In this document: in pieces, positions 1 through 8,295 of the stretch
Layout of the letters: every line of letters begins with the position of its first letter
How positions within the stretch are numbered: position 1 is the stretch's first letter
Assembly: GCA_020634395.1 (NCBI GenBank)
Contig: JACKBU010000034.1
Location: 1 to 39,269, forward strand
Source: Ardenticatenaceae bacterium
Lineage (GTDB): Bacteria > Chloroflexota > Anaerolineae > Promineifilales > Promineifilaceae
Reading direction: 5' to 3'
DNA: 39,269 nucleotides
Position numbers and translations under genes: made by a program
The notes under the pieces: generated by a model
Told to the model about the DNA's origin: nothing
Databases searched by the model: none
The model's input: the letters and a program-made list of their open reading frames with translations, nothing else

Positions 1-164
1 TAGAACCCGACTTCATCACCGGGCAGCCGCCTAGTTTGCTGAATCCGCCAACTGGCTGTCGTTTTGCCGAGCGATGTCCGGCACGGTTTGATCGCTGTGA
101 CGAGGAGCCGCCGACCGTGATGCGGGCAGACGGCCGTAAAGTAAAATGCTGGCTTTATGTCTGA
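1..164 (+). CDS. Oligopeptide/dipeptide ABC transporter ATP-binding protein, C-terminal fragment (OppD/DppD-like)
   Basis: The reading frame is open from the window edge to a TGA at 162-164 and gives 53 residues. The fragment has the signature of the oligopeptide-transporter C-terminal domain (oligo_HPY type): a PPSLLNPPTGCRF stretch followed by a Cys-rich RCPARFDRC segment and a terminal CWLYV. In OppD/OppF-type ATPases this region follows the nucleotide-binding domain and carries conserved cysteines. The next gene ends in a very similar segment, so the pair are the two ATPases of one importer. The ATPase core lies outside the window, so the substrate cannot be judged. The stop codon overlaps an in-frame ATG of the next ORF, but the next gene probably starts at 205. 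Confidence 0.85.
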   Translation, partial: EPDFITGQPPSLLNPPTGCRFAERCPARFDRCDEEPPTVMRADGRKVKCWLYV

Positions 165-204
165 CACACCAGCCCCCAAATCGCAAAGGAAAGAGACTGA
201 CACG

Positions 205-1225
<1,021 letters not shown>

Positions 1226-1236
<11 letters not shown>

Positions 1237-1432
1237 CCGGCTGATCCTGGTCGGCTTTTTCCTGGTATTAGCGGGGGCTGTGCTGCCATTCCTGATCTTG
1301 ATGGGTGTGTTGGAGTCTACTTTTTTCTGGAACTTTCTCGCCTTTGTGACTTCGGTGGTCGGCGTATTCCTGGGCATTTTGGGTTCAGCGATGTACGTTG
1401 GCCAGAAACGCCGCGAGGATGATTGGCGTTGA
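1226..1432 (+). CDS. Small two-helix membrane protein, unknown function
   Basis: A 68-residue ORF overlaps the end of the OppF-like gene by 11 bases. The chosen ATG at 1226 has GAGG nine bases upstream; two nearer-frame ATGs at 1208 and 1211 lie inside the preceding gene. It encodes two hydrophobic helices (about residues 6-28 and 34-56) and a short charged tail (QKRREDDWR), so it is probably an inner-membrane protein with a cytoplasmic C-terminus. A strong terminator follows at 1464, which makes this the last gene of the transporter operon. I do not recognise a family. Its role may be linked to the transporter, but that rests only on position. Confidence 0.7.
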
Positions 1433-1463
1433 TGGGACTGAACGCCTGTTGAGAGAGTTGAAG

Positions 1464-1489
1464 TGCCGGTCTTGTGACCGGCATTTTTT
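1464..1489 (+). terminator. Rho-independent terminator of the opp operon
   Basis: A perfect 8-bp stem TGCCGGTC/GACCGGCA (1464-1471 and 1476-1483) with a TTGT loop is followed directly by six T residues (1484-1489). It lies 32 bases after the stop of the small membrane protein. This is the cleanest intrinsic terminator in the window. Confidence 0.9.
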
Positions 1490-1653
1490 GTGCGCGTAAC
1501 GGCCGTTTCTTCTCTACTTTACGGCCGTCTCATCCTCATAATGCGCAACTTGCTTATCGCAAAGATCGGCCGGCACACCTTCATTTGGCTTACGGTAACC
1601 GCAGCTGCAGAAGTGGTGAAAAAGCCGATTGTATCTAGGTTGTGCCTGCTTTG

Positions 1654-1669
1654 TATGTCTTGATATATG
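1654..1669. promoter_or_regulatory. AT-rich 16-mer shared with the UspA upstream region (copy 1)
   Basis: The word TATGTCTTGATATATG matches the word at 8041-8056 at 15 of 16 positions, and both are preceded by TGCCT. This copy is about 150 bases upstream of the PfpI/DJ-1 gene; the other is upstream of uspA. It could be a binding site shared by stress genes, or coincidence. Confidence 0.3.
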
Positions 1670-1816
1670 TCTGCAATCTCCCGTTTCTTGTAGGGTTTAG
1701 TAAACCTATCATCCAGCGCATCCACCCCAACCACCAACCACCAGTCCGCCGCAACAGCGAGGGTGATGGGTGAGTCAGCGTGCAGCGGCCGAGAACAAGG
1801 CCAGGGAGAAAACCAG

Positions 1817-2383
1817 ATGCCAAGTCAGAATTTGCAGAATAAAAAAGTCGCCATTCTCGTGGAGACTGGGTTTGAGCAGGAAGAATTGACGCGTCCGCGC
1901 CAGGCGTTGGAGGAAGCGGGAGCCGAAACCTATATCGTTTCGCCGGCCTGGGAAACGGTTAAAGGGTGGGATCACGTGGATTGGGGAGACAAGTTTGACG
2001 TAGACGTGAAACTAAGCGACGCCGATCCGGATGAGTACGACGCTTTGCTGATGCCGGGCGGCGTGATGAATCCGGATAAGCTGCGCCGTAACGAACAGGC
2101 GCAGCAGTTTGTGCGGCGCTTTTTTGCGACTGGCAAGCCGGTAGCGGCTATTTGCCATGCGCCCTGGACGCTGATTGATTCCGGGCTGGCCGCCGGACGC
2201 CGTCTGACTTCTTACCACTCTCTGCAAACTGATCTGAAGAATGCCGGGGCCGACTGGGTAGATGAAGAGGTGGTGGTTGACGACAACCTGATCACCAGCC
2301 GCAACCCGGACGATATTCCGGCCTTTAATCGGACGATTGTGAAGGAGTTTGCCAACGCTGGCGAGCGTGCAGGCGCATCTTAA
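1817..2383 (+). CDS. PfpI/DJ-1 family protein (class I glutamine amidotransferase-like; predicted protease or glyoxalase/deglycase)
   Basis: This 188-residue protein belongs to the PfpI/YhbO branch of the DJ-1 superfamily. The sequence shows the N-terminal strand VAILVETGFEQEEL, the YDALLMPGG loop, and the nucleophile elbow AAICHAPW with Cys113 followed by His, the usual PfpI arrangement. The family length of about 170-190 residues fits. Members are described as intracellular cysteine peptidases or as glyoxalase III/deglycases that deal with reactive aldehydes; the sequence alone cannot separate these. The ATG at 1817 has AGGGAGA upstream, and an in-frame ATG at 1763 lacks a good site. An ACGGCCGT octamer begins at the base after the stop codon. 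The neighbouring cupin and HtrA genes suggest a stress context. Confidence 0.9.
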   Translation: MPSQNLQNKKVAILVETGFEQEELTRPRQALEEAGAETYIVSPAWETVKGWDHVDWGDKFDVDVKLSDADPDEYDALLMPGGVMNPDKLRRNEQAQQFVRRFFATGKPVAAICHAPWTLIDSGLAAGRRLTSYHSLQTDLKNAGADWVDEEVVVDDNLITSRNPDDIPAFNRTIVKEFANAGERAGAS

Positions 2384-2550
2384 ACGGCCGTTTCCCCTCC
2401 ATATCACGAGGGCCGGTGCAAAAACGAAATCCCATCCACCATCCATCCACGCGCAGGAGCAGAAAAGCACCCGGCTTTGTCTGCTCCTCTGTGTTCAAGC
2501 GGCCGATCCTGGATCATGGTAGAGCCAGGTCGGACTGGAGAATTAGACAT

Positions 2551-2907
2551 ATGACCAACGAAGACACAACTGTGAAGAAAATTGATTCCCGGCATTCACC
2601 TCGCGGTGAGATGGGGCAGATCTACCTGGCTTCTGGTGTTTCCATCGCCATGCGGCTGTGGCAAAGAGAGGCAACCGACCAGGACAAGACTGTGCACACA
2701 CGGTCGTATGAAACCGTCGGCTATGTGCTAAACGGCCGGGCCAGACTGCACATAGGCGAGCAAACAGTCACGCTTAACGAAGGCGACTCCTGGGTTGTGC
2801 CCAAAGGGGTGGCGCACCGCTATGAGATTTTGCAGTCGTTTACGGCCGTCGAGGCTACCCATCCACCCGCCCACGTCGCCGGCCGCGATCAACAGCAAAG
2901 TGCCTGA
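2551..2907 (+). CDS. Single-domain cupin protein
   Basis: This 118-residue protein consists of one cupin barrel. Motif 1 is recognisable around HTRSYETVGYVLNGRA and motif 2 as GDSWVVPKGVAHRYE. The usual metal-ligand set is partly kept: a His before the TRSYE stretch, a Glu in it, and the His of GVAHRY. One canonical His of motif 1 (the second of HxH) is missing, so metal binding is uncertain. The ATG at 2551 has GGAG ten bases upstream; the longer in-frame start at 2416 would add a low-complexity, basic leader and is not supported. Small cupins of this kind are often sugar- or metabolite-binding or dioxygenase-like; no specific function can be assigned. It lies 167 bases after the PfpI gene. 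Confidence 0.8.
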   Translation: MTNEDTTVKKIDSRHSPRGEMGQIYLASGVSIAMRLWQREATDQDKTVHTRSYETVGYVLNGRARLHIGEQTVTLNEGDSWVVPKGVAHRYEILQSFTAVEATHPPAHVAGRDQQQSA

Positions 2908-3086
2908 TGGTGGTCGAAGAACGTAAAGAAAAAGATGATGGCACTTTGGGAAACTGAAACGCAGGAGTTGACGGATGCAGCGGATAAATGTGGATTTTTC
3001 ACAATTTTCATCTGCAGCTATCCGCTGTATCCGTTTGTTTCTGCCTCCTTTTCCGATCTGCCCACTTGGGAAAAGGTAAAAGAAAA

Positions 3087-4349
3087 ATGAACAGGAAATT
3101 TGCTCTTACGGCGGGCATTGGCTGCACGGTGCTGCTTGTGCTGGCTGTTGTCGCGGTGGCCGCGTTGTTTGTGCCCTTCCGACGGGTACGCAGCGAGCAG
3201 GCACAGGTCGGGCCAACGGCCGTGCAAAATACACTCCCCGCTGGCCCTACTTCTGACCTGGCAGACGCCTTAAGCACACAGGAAGCGCTGCCTACGTTGA
3301 GCGTCGGCACGGCTGGGACAGGTGGAATGCTGGAACTTACCAGCACCACGAGCGAGGATTCTCTGATTCCTCTTTATCAGCAGCTTAATCCTGGCGTGGT
3401 TAACATTCAAATCTTCATTAATCAAGGATTGGGCGCGCAGGGTGCCGGGTCCGGTTTCATACTGGATGACGCCGGACACATCGTCACCAACAACCACGTC
3501 GTCGCCGACGCCGATATTGTGACCGTCATTTTTTACAACGGGTTCGAGTCTAATGCCGAAGTGTTAGGCGTCGATGACGACAGTGACCTGGCCGTTCTCC
3601 AGGTAGATCAGATGGCCGATGGGGCCCACCCGCTGCCGTTGGGCGATTCAGACCAACTGCAGGCAGGGCAGTGGGTGGTGGCGATTGGCAATCCGTTTAG
3701 CCTGGGCGGCAGCATTACCCTGGGCATTGTGAGCGCTGTGGGGCGCAGTATTCCCTCCGGCGTTACGCCGTTTGCCATCCCGCAGGCCATCCAGACGGAT
3801 GCGGCCATTAATCCAGGCAATTCCGGCGGCCCGTTGCTAAATCTGAGCGGCGAAGTGGTTGGGGTTAATGCCCAGATTCGCACGGGCGGATCCGTGGCGG
3901 CCAACAGCGGTGTGGGGTTTGCCGTGCCCGTGAATGTCGTGCGGCGAGTTGTACCGGTGCTGCTGGAGCAGGGCACTTACCAATGGCCCTGGTTGGGCAT
4001 CAACCAGCCTGCCAGCGTCAATCTGTTGTTGGCCGAGGCTAACAACTTACCGACGCAGCAGGGAGTGTACATTCATGAGGTGGTGCCGGGTGGTCCGGCC
4101 GCCCAGGCAGGGCTGCGCGGAAGTACGGGAAGCACGGCCGTTAACGGTCTGGACATTCCCACTGGCGGTGACGTGATTTTGGAAGTCAACGGCCAACAGC
4201 TAAACAGCCTGGACACCCTATTGGAAGACATCGCCTTCAGCAGACCGGGAGATCAGATGACGCTTACGATCCTGCGCGACGGCGAGCAGCAGCAGGTAAG
4301 CGTAACCCTGGCTGCCCGGCCACAAAACTTTGAACAATTCCAGCAATAA
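3087..4349 (+). CDS. HtrA/DegP-family trypsin-like serine protease with PDZ domain
   Basis: This 420-residue envelope protease starts with a lysine/arginine-flanked hydrophobic segment (about residues 8-29), a signal anchor or signal peptide, followed by a Thr/Ser/Ala-rich linker. The trypsin-like domain carries the full catalytic triad: His137 in TNNHVVADAD, Asp167 in DDSDLAVLQV and Ser246 in NPGNSGGPLL. A single PDZ domain follows at about residues 300-405. HtrA proteases degrade or refold damaged extracytoplasmic proteins. The ATG at 3087 was chosen because it begins directly before the hydrophobic segment and has an AAAAGG stretch upstream; the earlier in-frame ATG at 2988 would place 33 unlikely residues in front. 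The gene converges on the cold-shock gene at 4480. Confidence 0.95.
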   Translation: MNRKFALTAGIGCTVLLVLAVVAVAALFVPFRRVRSEQAQVGPTAVQNTLPAGPTSDLADALSTQEALPTLSVGTAGTGGMLELTSTTSEDSLIPLYQQLNPGVVNIQIFINQGLGAQGAGSGFILDDAGHIVTNNHVVADADIVTVIFYNGFESNAEVLGVDDDSDLAVLQVDQMADGAHPLPLGDSDQLQAGQWVVAIGNPFSLGGSITLGIVSAVGRSIPSGVTPFAIPQAIQTDAAINPGNSGGPLLNLSGEVVGVNAQIRTGGSVAANSGVGFAVPVNVVRRVVPVLLEQGTYQWPWLGINQPASVNLLLAEANNLPTQQGVYIHEVVPGGPAAQAGLRGSTGSTAVNGLDIPTGGDVILEVNGQQLNSLDTLLEDIAFSRPGDQMTLTILRDGEQQQVSVTLAARPQNFEQFQQ

Positions 4350-4369
4350 AAGTCTTTACCACGACGGAT

Positions 4370-4395
4370 GAAAATCCAACCTCCCGGAGATTTTC
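4370..4395. terminator. Weak hairpin between convergent genes
   Basis: A 7-bp inverted repeat GAAAATC/GATTTTC (4370-4376 and 4389-4395) with a 12-base loop lies in the 130-base gap between the convergent htrA and cold-shock genes. No T-tract follows on either strand, so a terminator role is only a guess from position. Confidence 0.25.
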
Positions 4396-4479
4396 AGGGC
4401 AGCGCCGAGGCAACACCCTCCGAAAGGTTTATTTACGAAGGGAAAATGGAGCGGAGCGCGACGCGATAAAAACCTGGGT

Positions 4480-4743
4480 TCAGGCTGCCTCGCTCACGAT
4501 GGTCACGTCGTAGGCTTCTGCCCCTTTTTCGGTAGACACCAGCGTAAATTCCACGCGGTCATATTCCTTCAGCGTCTGCGGTTCTCCGGTGACGCTGGAG
4601 GCATGGACAAATACATCGGCGCCTTCTTCAGACTGGATAAAGCCATATTTCTTCTGCGTATCGAACCACTTTACGTACCCAGATAGGCGCGTTTCAGTAG
4701 GGATTTCCTCATCTCTTTTCTCTCGGAATTCGTCATCTTGCAT
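4480..4743 (-). CDS. Cold-shock domain protein (CspA family) with acidic N-terminal extension
   Basis: This 87-residue protein has a cold-shock domain with RNP1-like KKYGFI and RNP2-like VFVHAS, preceded by GYVKWFD, the classic start of the nucleic-acid-binding barrel. It would bind single-stranded RNA or DNA and act as an RNA chaperone. About 20 charged residues precede the domain (MQDDEFREKRDEEIPTETR), longer than the usual CspA start. It begins 16 bases after the stop of the upstream pseudo-receiver regulator gene, so the two are probably co-transcribed. The Shine-Dalgarno site is weak (AAAGCGAG-like). Confidence 0.92.
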   Translation of the reverse strand: MQDDEFREKRDEEIPTETRLSGYVKWFDTQKKYGFIQSEEGADVFVHASSVTGEPQTLKEYDRVEFTLVSTEKGAEAYDVTIVSEAA

Positions 4744-4759
4744 AATATTCTCGCTTTCT

Positions 4760-5434
4760 TTAAGCCCAACCGGGCTTGCTGCTGCCGTCGAGCGTGGACA
4801 AATAAGCAGCGGCGGCGCGGCGGTTGTGGACGTTGAGCTTTTTGAGGATGCGGTGCACGTGATTTTTGACGGTTCCCACTTCGATCACCAGATGGTGGGC
4901 AATTTCGCGGTTGCTTAGATTCTGCGCCAGCAGTTTCAGCACCTCGCGTTCGCGCCGCGTCAATTTGGCTGTGGGCTGCAAGGAAAGGGTAGGATTGTGG
5001 TGGTTGTCGGCCAGTTCTGCCAGGCGGCCCATTAATGCGGCCGTAACCTGGCTGCAAATAACAGGCTTGCCAGCCTGAACGGCGCGAACTTTCCTTATCA
5101 TTTCTGGCACCGAGTCGCCGCGCAGGATGTAACCACAGGCGCCAGTCTCTAGATAAGGCAAAATAACGTCCTTGTTGTTGGGTAGATCCACAACGACAGA
5201 CTTGAGCGACGGATATTCGAGTGTGAGAGTGTGAACCAGGGAGAGTGCGTCTCGCTGCCCCAGCTGAGAATGAATAAGGGCCAGGTCGCAAGATTCACCC
5301 GACAGCACATCCAAAGCTTGTCGTGTGGTTGTGACACAGCCGACAACCTGCATATCTTCCTCATTTTCCATGAGGTGCTTTACCACGTTGCCCACAAGAG
5401 GTGTCTCGGCAACAATCAGCATTCTGATTCTCAT
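4760..5434 (-). CDS. NarL/LuxR-type regulator with a degenerate (pseudo) receiver domain
   Basis: This 224-residue protein has the length and layout of a NarL-family response regulator: a receiver (about residues 3-118) and a C-terminal LuxR helix-turn-helix beginning LTRREREVLKLLAQ, with NREIAHHL and GTVKNHVHRIL typical of DNA-contacting helices. The receiver lacks the phosphorylation site. The acidic pair near the N-terminus is Ala9-Glu10, the phospho-acceptor position is His55 (LALIHSQLG), and the conserved Lys is replaced by Arg in GYILRGD. It is therefore probably phosphorylation-independent, perhaps ligand-binding or constitutive. The ATG at 5434 has a very strong GAGGAGGT site upstream; 23 further in-frame residues are possible but unlikely. 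It lies downstream of a canonical NarL regulator and upstream of a cold-shock gene. Confidence 0.88.
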   Translation of the reverse strand: MRIRMLIVAETPLVGNVVKHLMENEEDMQVVGCVTTTRQALDVLSGESCDLALIHSQLGQRDALSLVHTLTLEYPSLKSVVVDLPNNKDVILPYLETGACGYILRGDSVPEMIRKVRAVQAGKPVICSQVTAALMGRLAELADNHHNPTLSLQPTAKLTRREREVLKLLAQNLSNREIAHHLVIEVGTVKNHVHRILKKLNVHNRRAAAAYLSTLDGSSKPGWA

Positions 5435-5591
5435 TTTTACCTCCTCTGAACTTGTTGGTTTTGCAGTGATGTTTATAGAGTTTAAGCTCCGCACGTGAAG
5501 CACGCTTTAGCGCGGAGTTAAGTTGGGGGAAATGCTAAATTCGAGGCCTAACTATCATACTACCATGATGGCCTATCTGGACCGGAAGATG

Positions 5592-5611
5592 TATGGGGTT
5601 TTTCCCCCATA
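5592..5611. promoter_or_regulatory. Small hairpin between the two regulator genes
   Basis: TATGGGG/CCCCATA (5592-5598 and 5605-5611) forms a perfect 7-bp stem with a 6-base loop. It lies in the 235-base gap between the two minus-strand regulator genes, 59 bases after the stop of the first. No T-tract follows, so it may be an attenuating hairpin or an operator. Confidence 0.3.
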
Positions 5612-5669
5612 TCGGCAAAATTAAGACCTGAAAAGCCTGCGGACTAGAATAAGACTGCTTGCGGTTTTC

Positions 5670-6320
5670 TCAATCGATAAATATCAGATTGTATTTGATA
5701 GCAGTCCTTATGAGGCTTGGCACATCATGGACGTTCAGTTTGGACATTAAGTTGGTGCGATGTTTTTCTACTGTTTTTACGCTGACCGTAAGCATGGCGG
5801 CAATTTCGTTGTTGGTATAGCCTTCGGCAATGAGCTGCAGTACCTGTCGCTCGCGCGCTGTTAGTAAGTCGTCGTGGTGGGTTTGTCCGGTTTCTGCCTG
5901 CAGGGCCCACAAATTGTCCAGAAGGGAGAGAGAAACGCTGGGGCTAAGATAGATGTTGTCGTGGCTGGCGGCCTGAATAGCCAGCGACAGCTCTTCGCTG
6001 ATGGCGCTTTTTAGTAGATACCCTTTGGCTCCTTTACGCAGCACCTCCTGGACGATGCTGGCTTTGGAGTGCATGGAGAGAATAATGACGCGGGTTGGAA
6101 CGTTGAGTTTGCTGATTTGCTCGGTGGCCTGGATACCGTCTAGCTTGGGCATTGAAATGTCCATGACGATCAGGTCCGGCGACAGTGTTTCTACCATTTT
6201 TACGGCTTCAATGCCGTTGGATGCCTCGCCTAAAACTTGAACGTTGCCATTCTTTTCCAGGAGGGCACGAATACCCTCGCGCACGAGGTGATGGTCATCG
6301 GCAACGATTACTTTTAGCAT
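5670..6320 (-). CDS. NarL/FixJ-family response regulator
   Basis: This 216-residue regulator has an intact receiver with Asp8-Asp9, phospho-acceptor Asp54 (LIVMDISMP) and the conserved Lys in GYLLKSA. A LuxR-type helix-turn-helix follows, starting LTARERQVLQLIAEG with NNEIAAML and KTVEKHRTNL. It is the expected partner of the histidine kinase encoded 41 bases upstream: the kinase phosphorylates Asp54 and the regulator then binds DNA. The ATG at 6320 has AAGGAGGAG upstream and begins at the receiver; an upstream in-frame start at 6365 would overlap the kinase gene by a few bases and add 15 residues. Target genes cannot be told from the window, but the downstream pseudo-receiver and cold-shock genes are candidates. 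Confidence 0.93.
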   Translation of the reverse strand: MLKVIVADDHHLVREGIRALLEKNGNVQVLGEASNGIEAVKMVETLSPDLIVMDISMPKLDGIQATEQISKLNVPTRVIILSMHSKASIVQEVLRKGAKGYLLKSAISEELSLAIQAASHDNIYLSPSVSLSLLDNLWALQAETGQTHHDDLLTARERQVLQLIAEGYTNNEIAAMLTVSVKTVEKHRTNLMSKLNVHDVPSLIRTAIKYNLIFID

Positions 6321-6361
6321 AGACTCCTCCTTGGTTTTTACTTGGCTTTCATACGTCTGTT

Positions 6362-7597
6362 TCAAGTAAATTCCTGCCCGGTTGCGGCTTGCATGTTGCT
6401 TTGCCAGGGGACAACGGCCGTTAACGTCGTCCCCTCACCGTCGCCAGACATCAAAATCAGGTGTCCATTGATACGGTCGAAGCGTTCCTTCATCCCAATG
6501 AGTCCCAGACCAATATGCTCCGGATCCCGGCCGTCCGGATGGGCCATGGCGGCCTGCAGGCCACGGCCGTCATCTTTCACCTGCAGATGGACGTTATCGC
6601 CATCTCGGTAAAACTGAACCTCGATGTGCGTGGCCTGCGCATGTTTGGCCACGTTCGTCAGCGCTTCTTGCAAGCAACGATAAAAAGCGATATTTACACT
6701 GTCGGATAACCGGGGGATATCTGTTGATCCCTGATAATCAACCTGGATGTCGGCCTGCTTGTCGAATTCACGGCACAATGTTTCCATAGCGCTGTTCAGG
6801 CCCAGGGTGTCCAGCTCAGGAGGACGCAGATTGTAGGTAAGGCGGCGAATACGGGTAATTGTTTCCGTCAAAAGGTTATAGGCTTCCTCCATCTGAGTGC
6901 CGAGCGAACTGGCTGGCGGAAGTTCACTTTGGATCGACTTGAGACGCATTTGCAGCACTGTCAGCGTTTGTCCCGTTTCGTCGTGCAGCGTGCGCGAAAC
7001 GCGCTTGCGTTCCATTTCTTGGGCGTTGATCAACTGGTCGGTCAACAGACGCAGCTGCTGTTGGCCGGTCTGCACTTCGTTGAAGAGTTTGGCAACATAC
7101 AAGGCGATGGCTACGGTAGCGGCCACGGCCGTTAACAGCGGCAGCCGTTCCTTAGTGAAATAACCCGTTTCTGCGCTCAGAAGACTGATGACCCCCAAAA
7201 TATCGTTCTCTGACTTCAGGGGCAGGACGGCCACGGAACAAACATCTTCGTCCAAACCGGGGATAGGCAGCCAGTCTTCCTGGCAGTTAATGTCGGGAAT
7301 GGTGACGCCTCGCCCGCTGCCTAAAACCTGGCGGATCAGCTGCTGCTGCATGCGCTGCTCCACCTGCATCTCAAAGGATGAAAGGCTCGCCTCTGCATAG
7401 CCGGCCAGAGCCAGGGGTTTGAGTTGCCCCACCTCATCCAGAAAGTAGATTTCACCCCGCAAAATTGAAAGCGATTCGAGGATCAAACTGAGGGCGTGGC
7501 GGCCGACGGCCGCCGGGTCATAATTATTAGCCACACAAAAGCGCAGCATGACAAGCAACAGCGCCAGGGGGCTGTCTTCGCTATCTATTTCCCGCAT
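6362..7597 (-). CDS. Soluble GAF-domain sensor histidine kinase (HisKA_3/NarX-type)
   Basis: This 411-residue kinase has no transmembrane segment and is probably cytosolic. A GAF domain occupies about residues 25-165 (it includes VAVLPLKSENDILGVISLLS). A short coiled linker leads to a HisKA_3 dimerisation helix with the phospho-acceptor His205 in RTLHDETGQ, the form used by NarX/DegS-type kinases that pair with NarL regulators. The HATPase domain follows, with the N-box LQEALTNVAKHA, DDGRGL and GLGLIGMKER. The GAF domain lacks an obvious cysteine cluster or PAS-like pocket, so the signal (small ligand, gas or redox) is unknown. The ATG at 7597 has a GAGG upstream. The regulator gene follows 41 bases downstream. 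Confidence 0.93.
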   Translation of the reverse strand: MREIDSEDSPLALLLVMLRFCVANNYDPAAVGRHALSLILESLSILRGEIYFLDEVGQLKPLALAGYAEASLSSFEMQVEQRMQQQLIRQVLGSGRGVTIPDINCQEDWLPIPGLDEDVCSVAVLPLKSENDILGVISLLSAETGYFTKERLPLLTAVAATVAIALYVAKLFNEVQTGQQQLRLLTDQLINAQEMERKRVSRTLHDETGQTLTVLQMRLKSIQSELPPASSLGTQMEEAYNLLTETITRIRRLTYNLRPPELDTLGLNSAMETLCREFDKQADIQVDYQGSTDIPRLSDSVNIAFYRCLQEALTNVAKHAQATHIEVQFYRDGDNVHLQVKDDGRGLQAAMAHPDGRDPEHIGLGLIGMKERFDRINGHLILMSGDGEGTTLTAVVPWQSNMQAATGQEFT

Positions 7598-7881
7598 AGA
7601 GTCCTCATCCCAAAGATCTGCTGTTTCTGCCCAAAGCCACAGCAGCGCGGTACGGCCGTTTCTGCCGGCCCGTACCCTTCCTATTACACACCTTACACTT
7701 CCACCACATACACAATCACAGCCAAACCGCCAAAGAAAAATCCTCTTAATTGCATGCCCTCAGCGCACCAGGAATGAAAGGCGGCGTGACAGCTAAGTTG
7801 GAACGATAGAGAGGGTAGATAGCGACGTTTGGGCTTGGTTTAGGAATTTCTATATGCATAAGTGTATCTTATCTATAGCCC

Positions 7882-7910
7882 TTTGACCAAAGTTTTTCGG
7901 CAATTCTAAA
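7882..7910 (+). promoter_or_regulatory. Candidate sigma70-type promoter
   Basis: TTGACC (7882-7887) and TCTAAA (7905-7910) are separated by 17 bases, in an AT-rich pocket of the intergenic region. The -35 box is good and the -10 box fair. It would give a leader of nearly 480 bases for uspA, or the start of an unrecognised RNA. Confidence 0.3.
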
Positions 7911-8040
7911 AAAGCTCTATTACGCCTGGCGCGGCTCAGACGAGAGCTGCCAGAACCACAGCATTAACTGTTTGTCTGCGGGTTTAACTTCCAATCTGCC
8001 AAAACTGCCGGCGCATCTGTATCTTACTTATGCCTGGATA

Positions 8041-8056
8041 TATGTCTCGATATATG
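8041..8056. promoter_or_regulatory. AT-rich 16-mer shared with the DJ-1 upstream region (copy 2)
   Basis: TATGTCTCGATATATG differs at one base from the copy at 1654-1669. Here GATATATG appears twice, 12 bases apart (8037 and 8049), which gives a direct-repeat look typical of dimeric operators. It is about 340 bases upstream of uspA. Confidence 0.3.
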
Positions 8057-8260
8057 CGCTTGCCGGGTTTTATTGGACTAAGATTCGGGAAGATAGCATC
8101 GCTAATTCCCGTTAGCTATCGGCCGCTGCGCGAACGGCCGTCGATGTTGTCCACAGTTGTTTTGTAAAGGAAATAAAGTAATGCGTACACGGGAACGGCG
8201 TCTGACGTGGAGCACGAAACCAAAGCGTATGTTTGTGCCCCCTAAAAATTGAAAGCGACA

Positions 8261-8295
8261 GAGTCCCTATGATCGGAAAACGGCCGTAGGGACTC
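8261..8295 (+). promoter_or_regulatory. Long leader hairpin upstream of uspA
   Basis: The segments 8261-8275 and 8281-8295 pair over 15 positions with one mismatch and two G-T wobbles, around a 5-base GAAAA loop. The outer 9 pairs (GAGTCCCTA/TAGGGACTC) are perfect. The right arm contains an ACGGCCGT octamer. No T-run follows, so a structured mRNA leader or operator is more likely than a terminator. It ends 99 bases before the uspA start. Confidence 0.5.

Larger units (their letters stand above)
1433..1816. other. Intergenic region between the opp operon and the DJ-1/PfpI gene
   Basis: After the terminator at 1464-1489 this stretch holds two ACGGCCGT octamers (1499-1506 and 1521-1528), which as palindromes could pair with each other into a second hairpin. 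It also holds an AT-rich 16-mer at 1654-1669 that recurs upstream of the UspA gene. Short ORFs here have no recognisable product. I see no convincing -35/-10 pair, although the promoter of the DJ-1-like gene should be here. Confidence 0.6.

Noticed and set aside
4760..5434. Pseudogene status of the degenerate regulator
   Set aside because: The frame is intact at full length, the DNA-binding domain is well kept and the ribosome-binding site is among the best in the window.
7496..7796. Short plus-strand ORFs at the start of the large intergenic region
   Set aside because: They overlap the kinase gene antisense, have low-complexity Ser/Thr/Pro-rich products and no ribosome-binding site.
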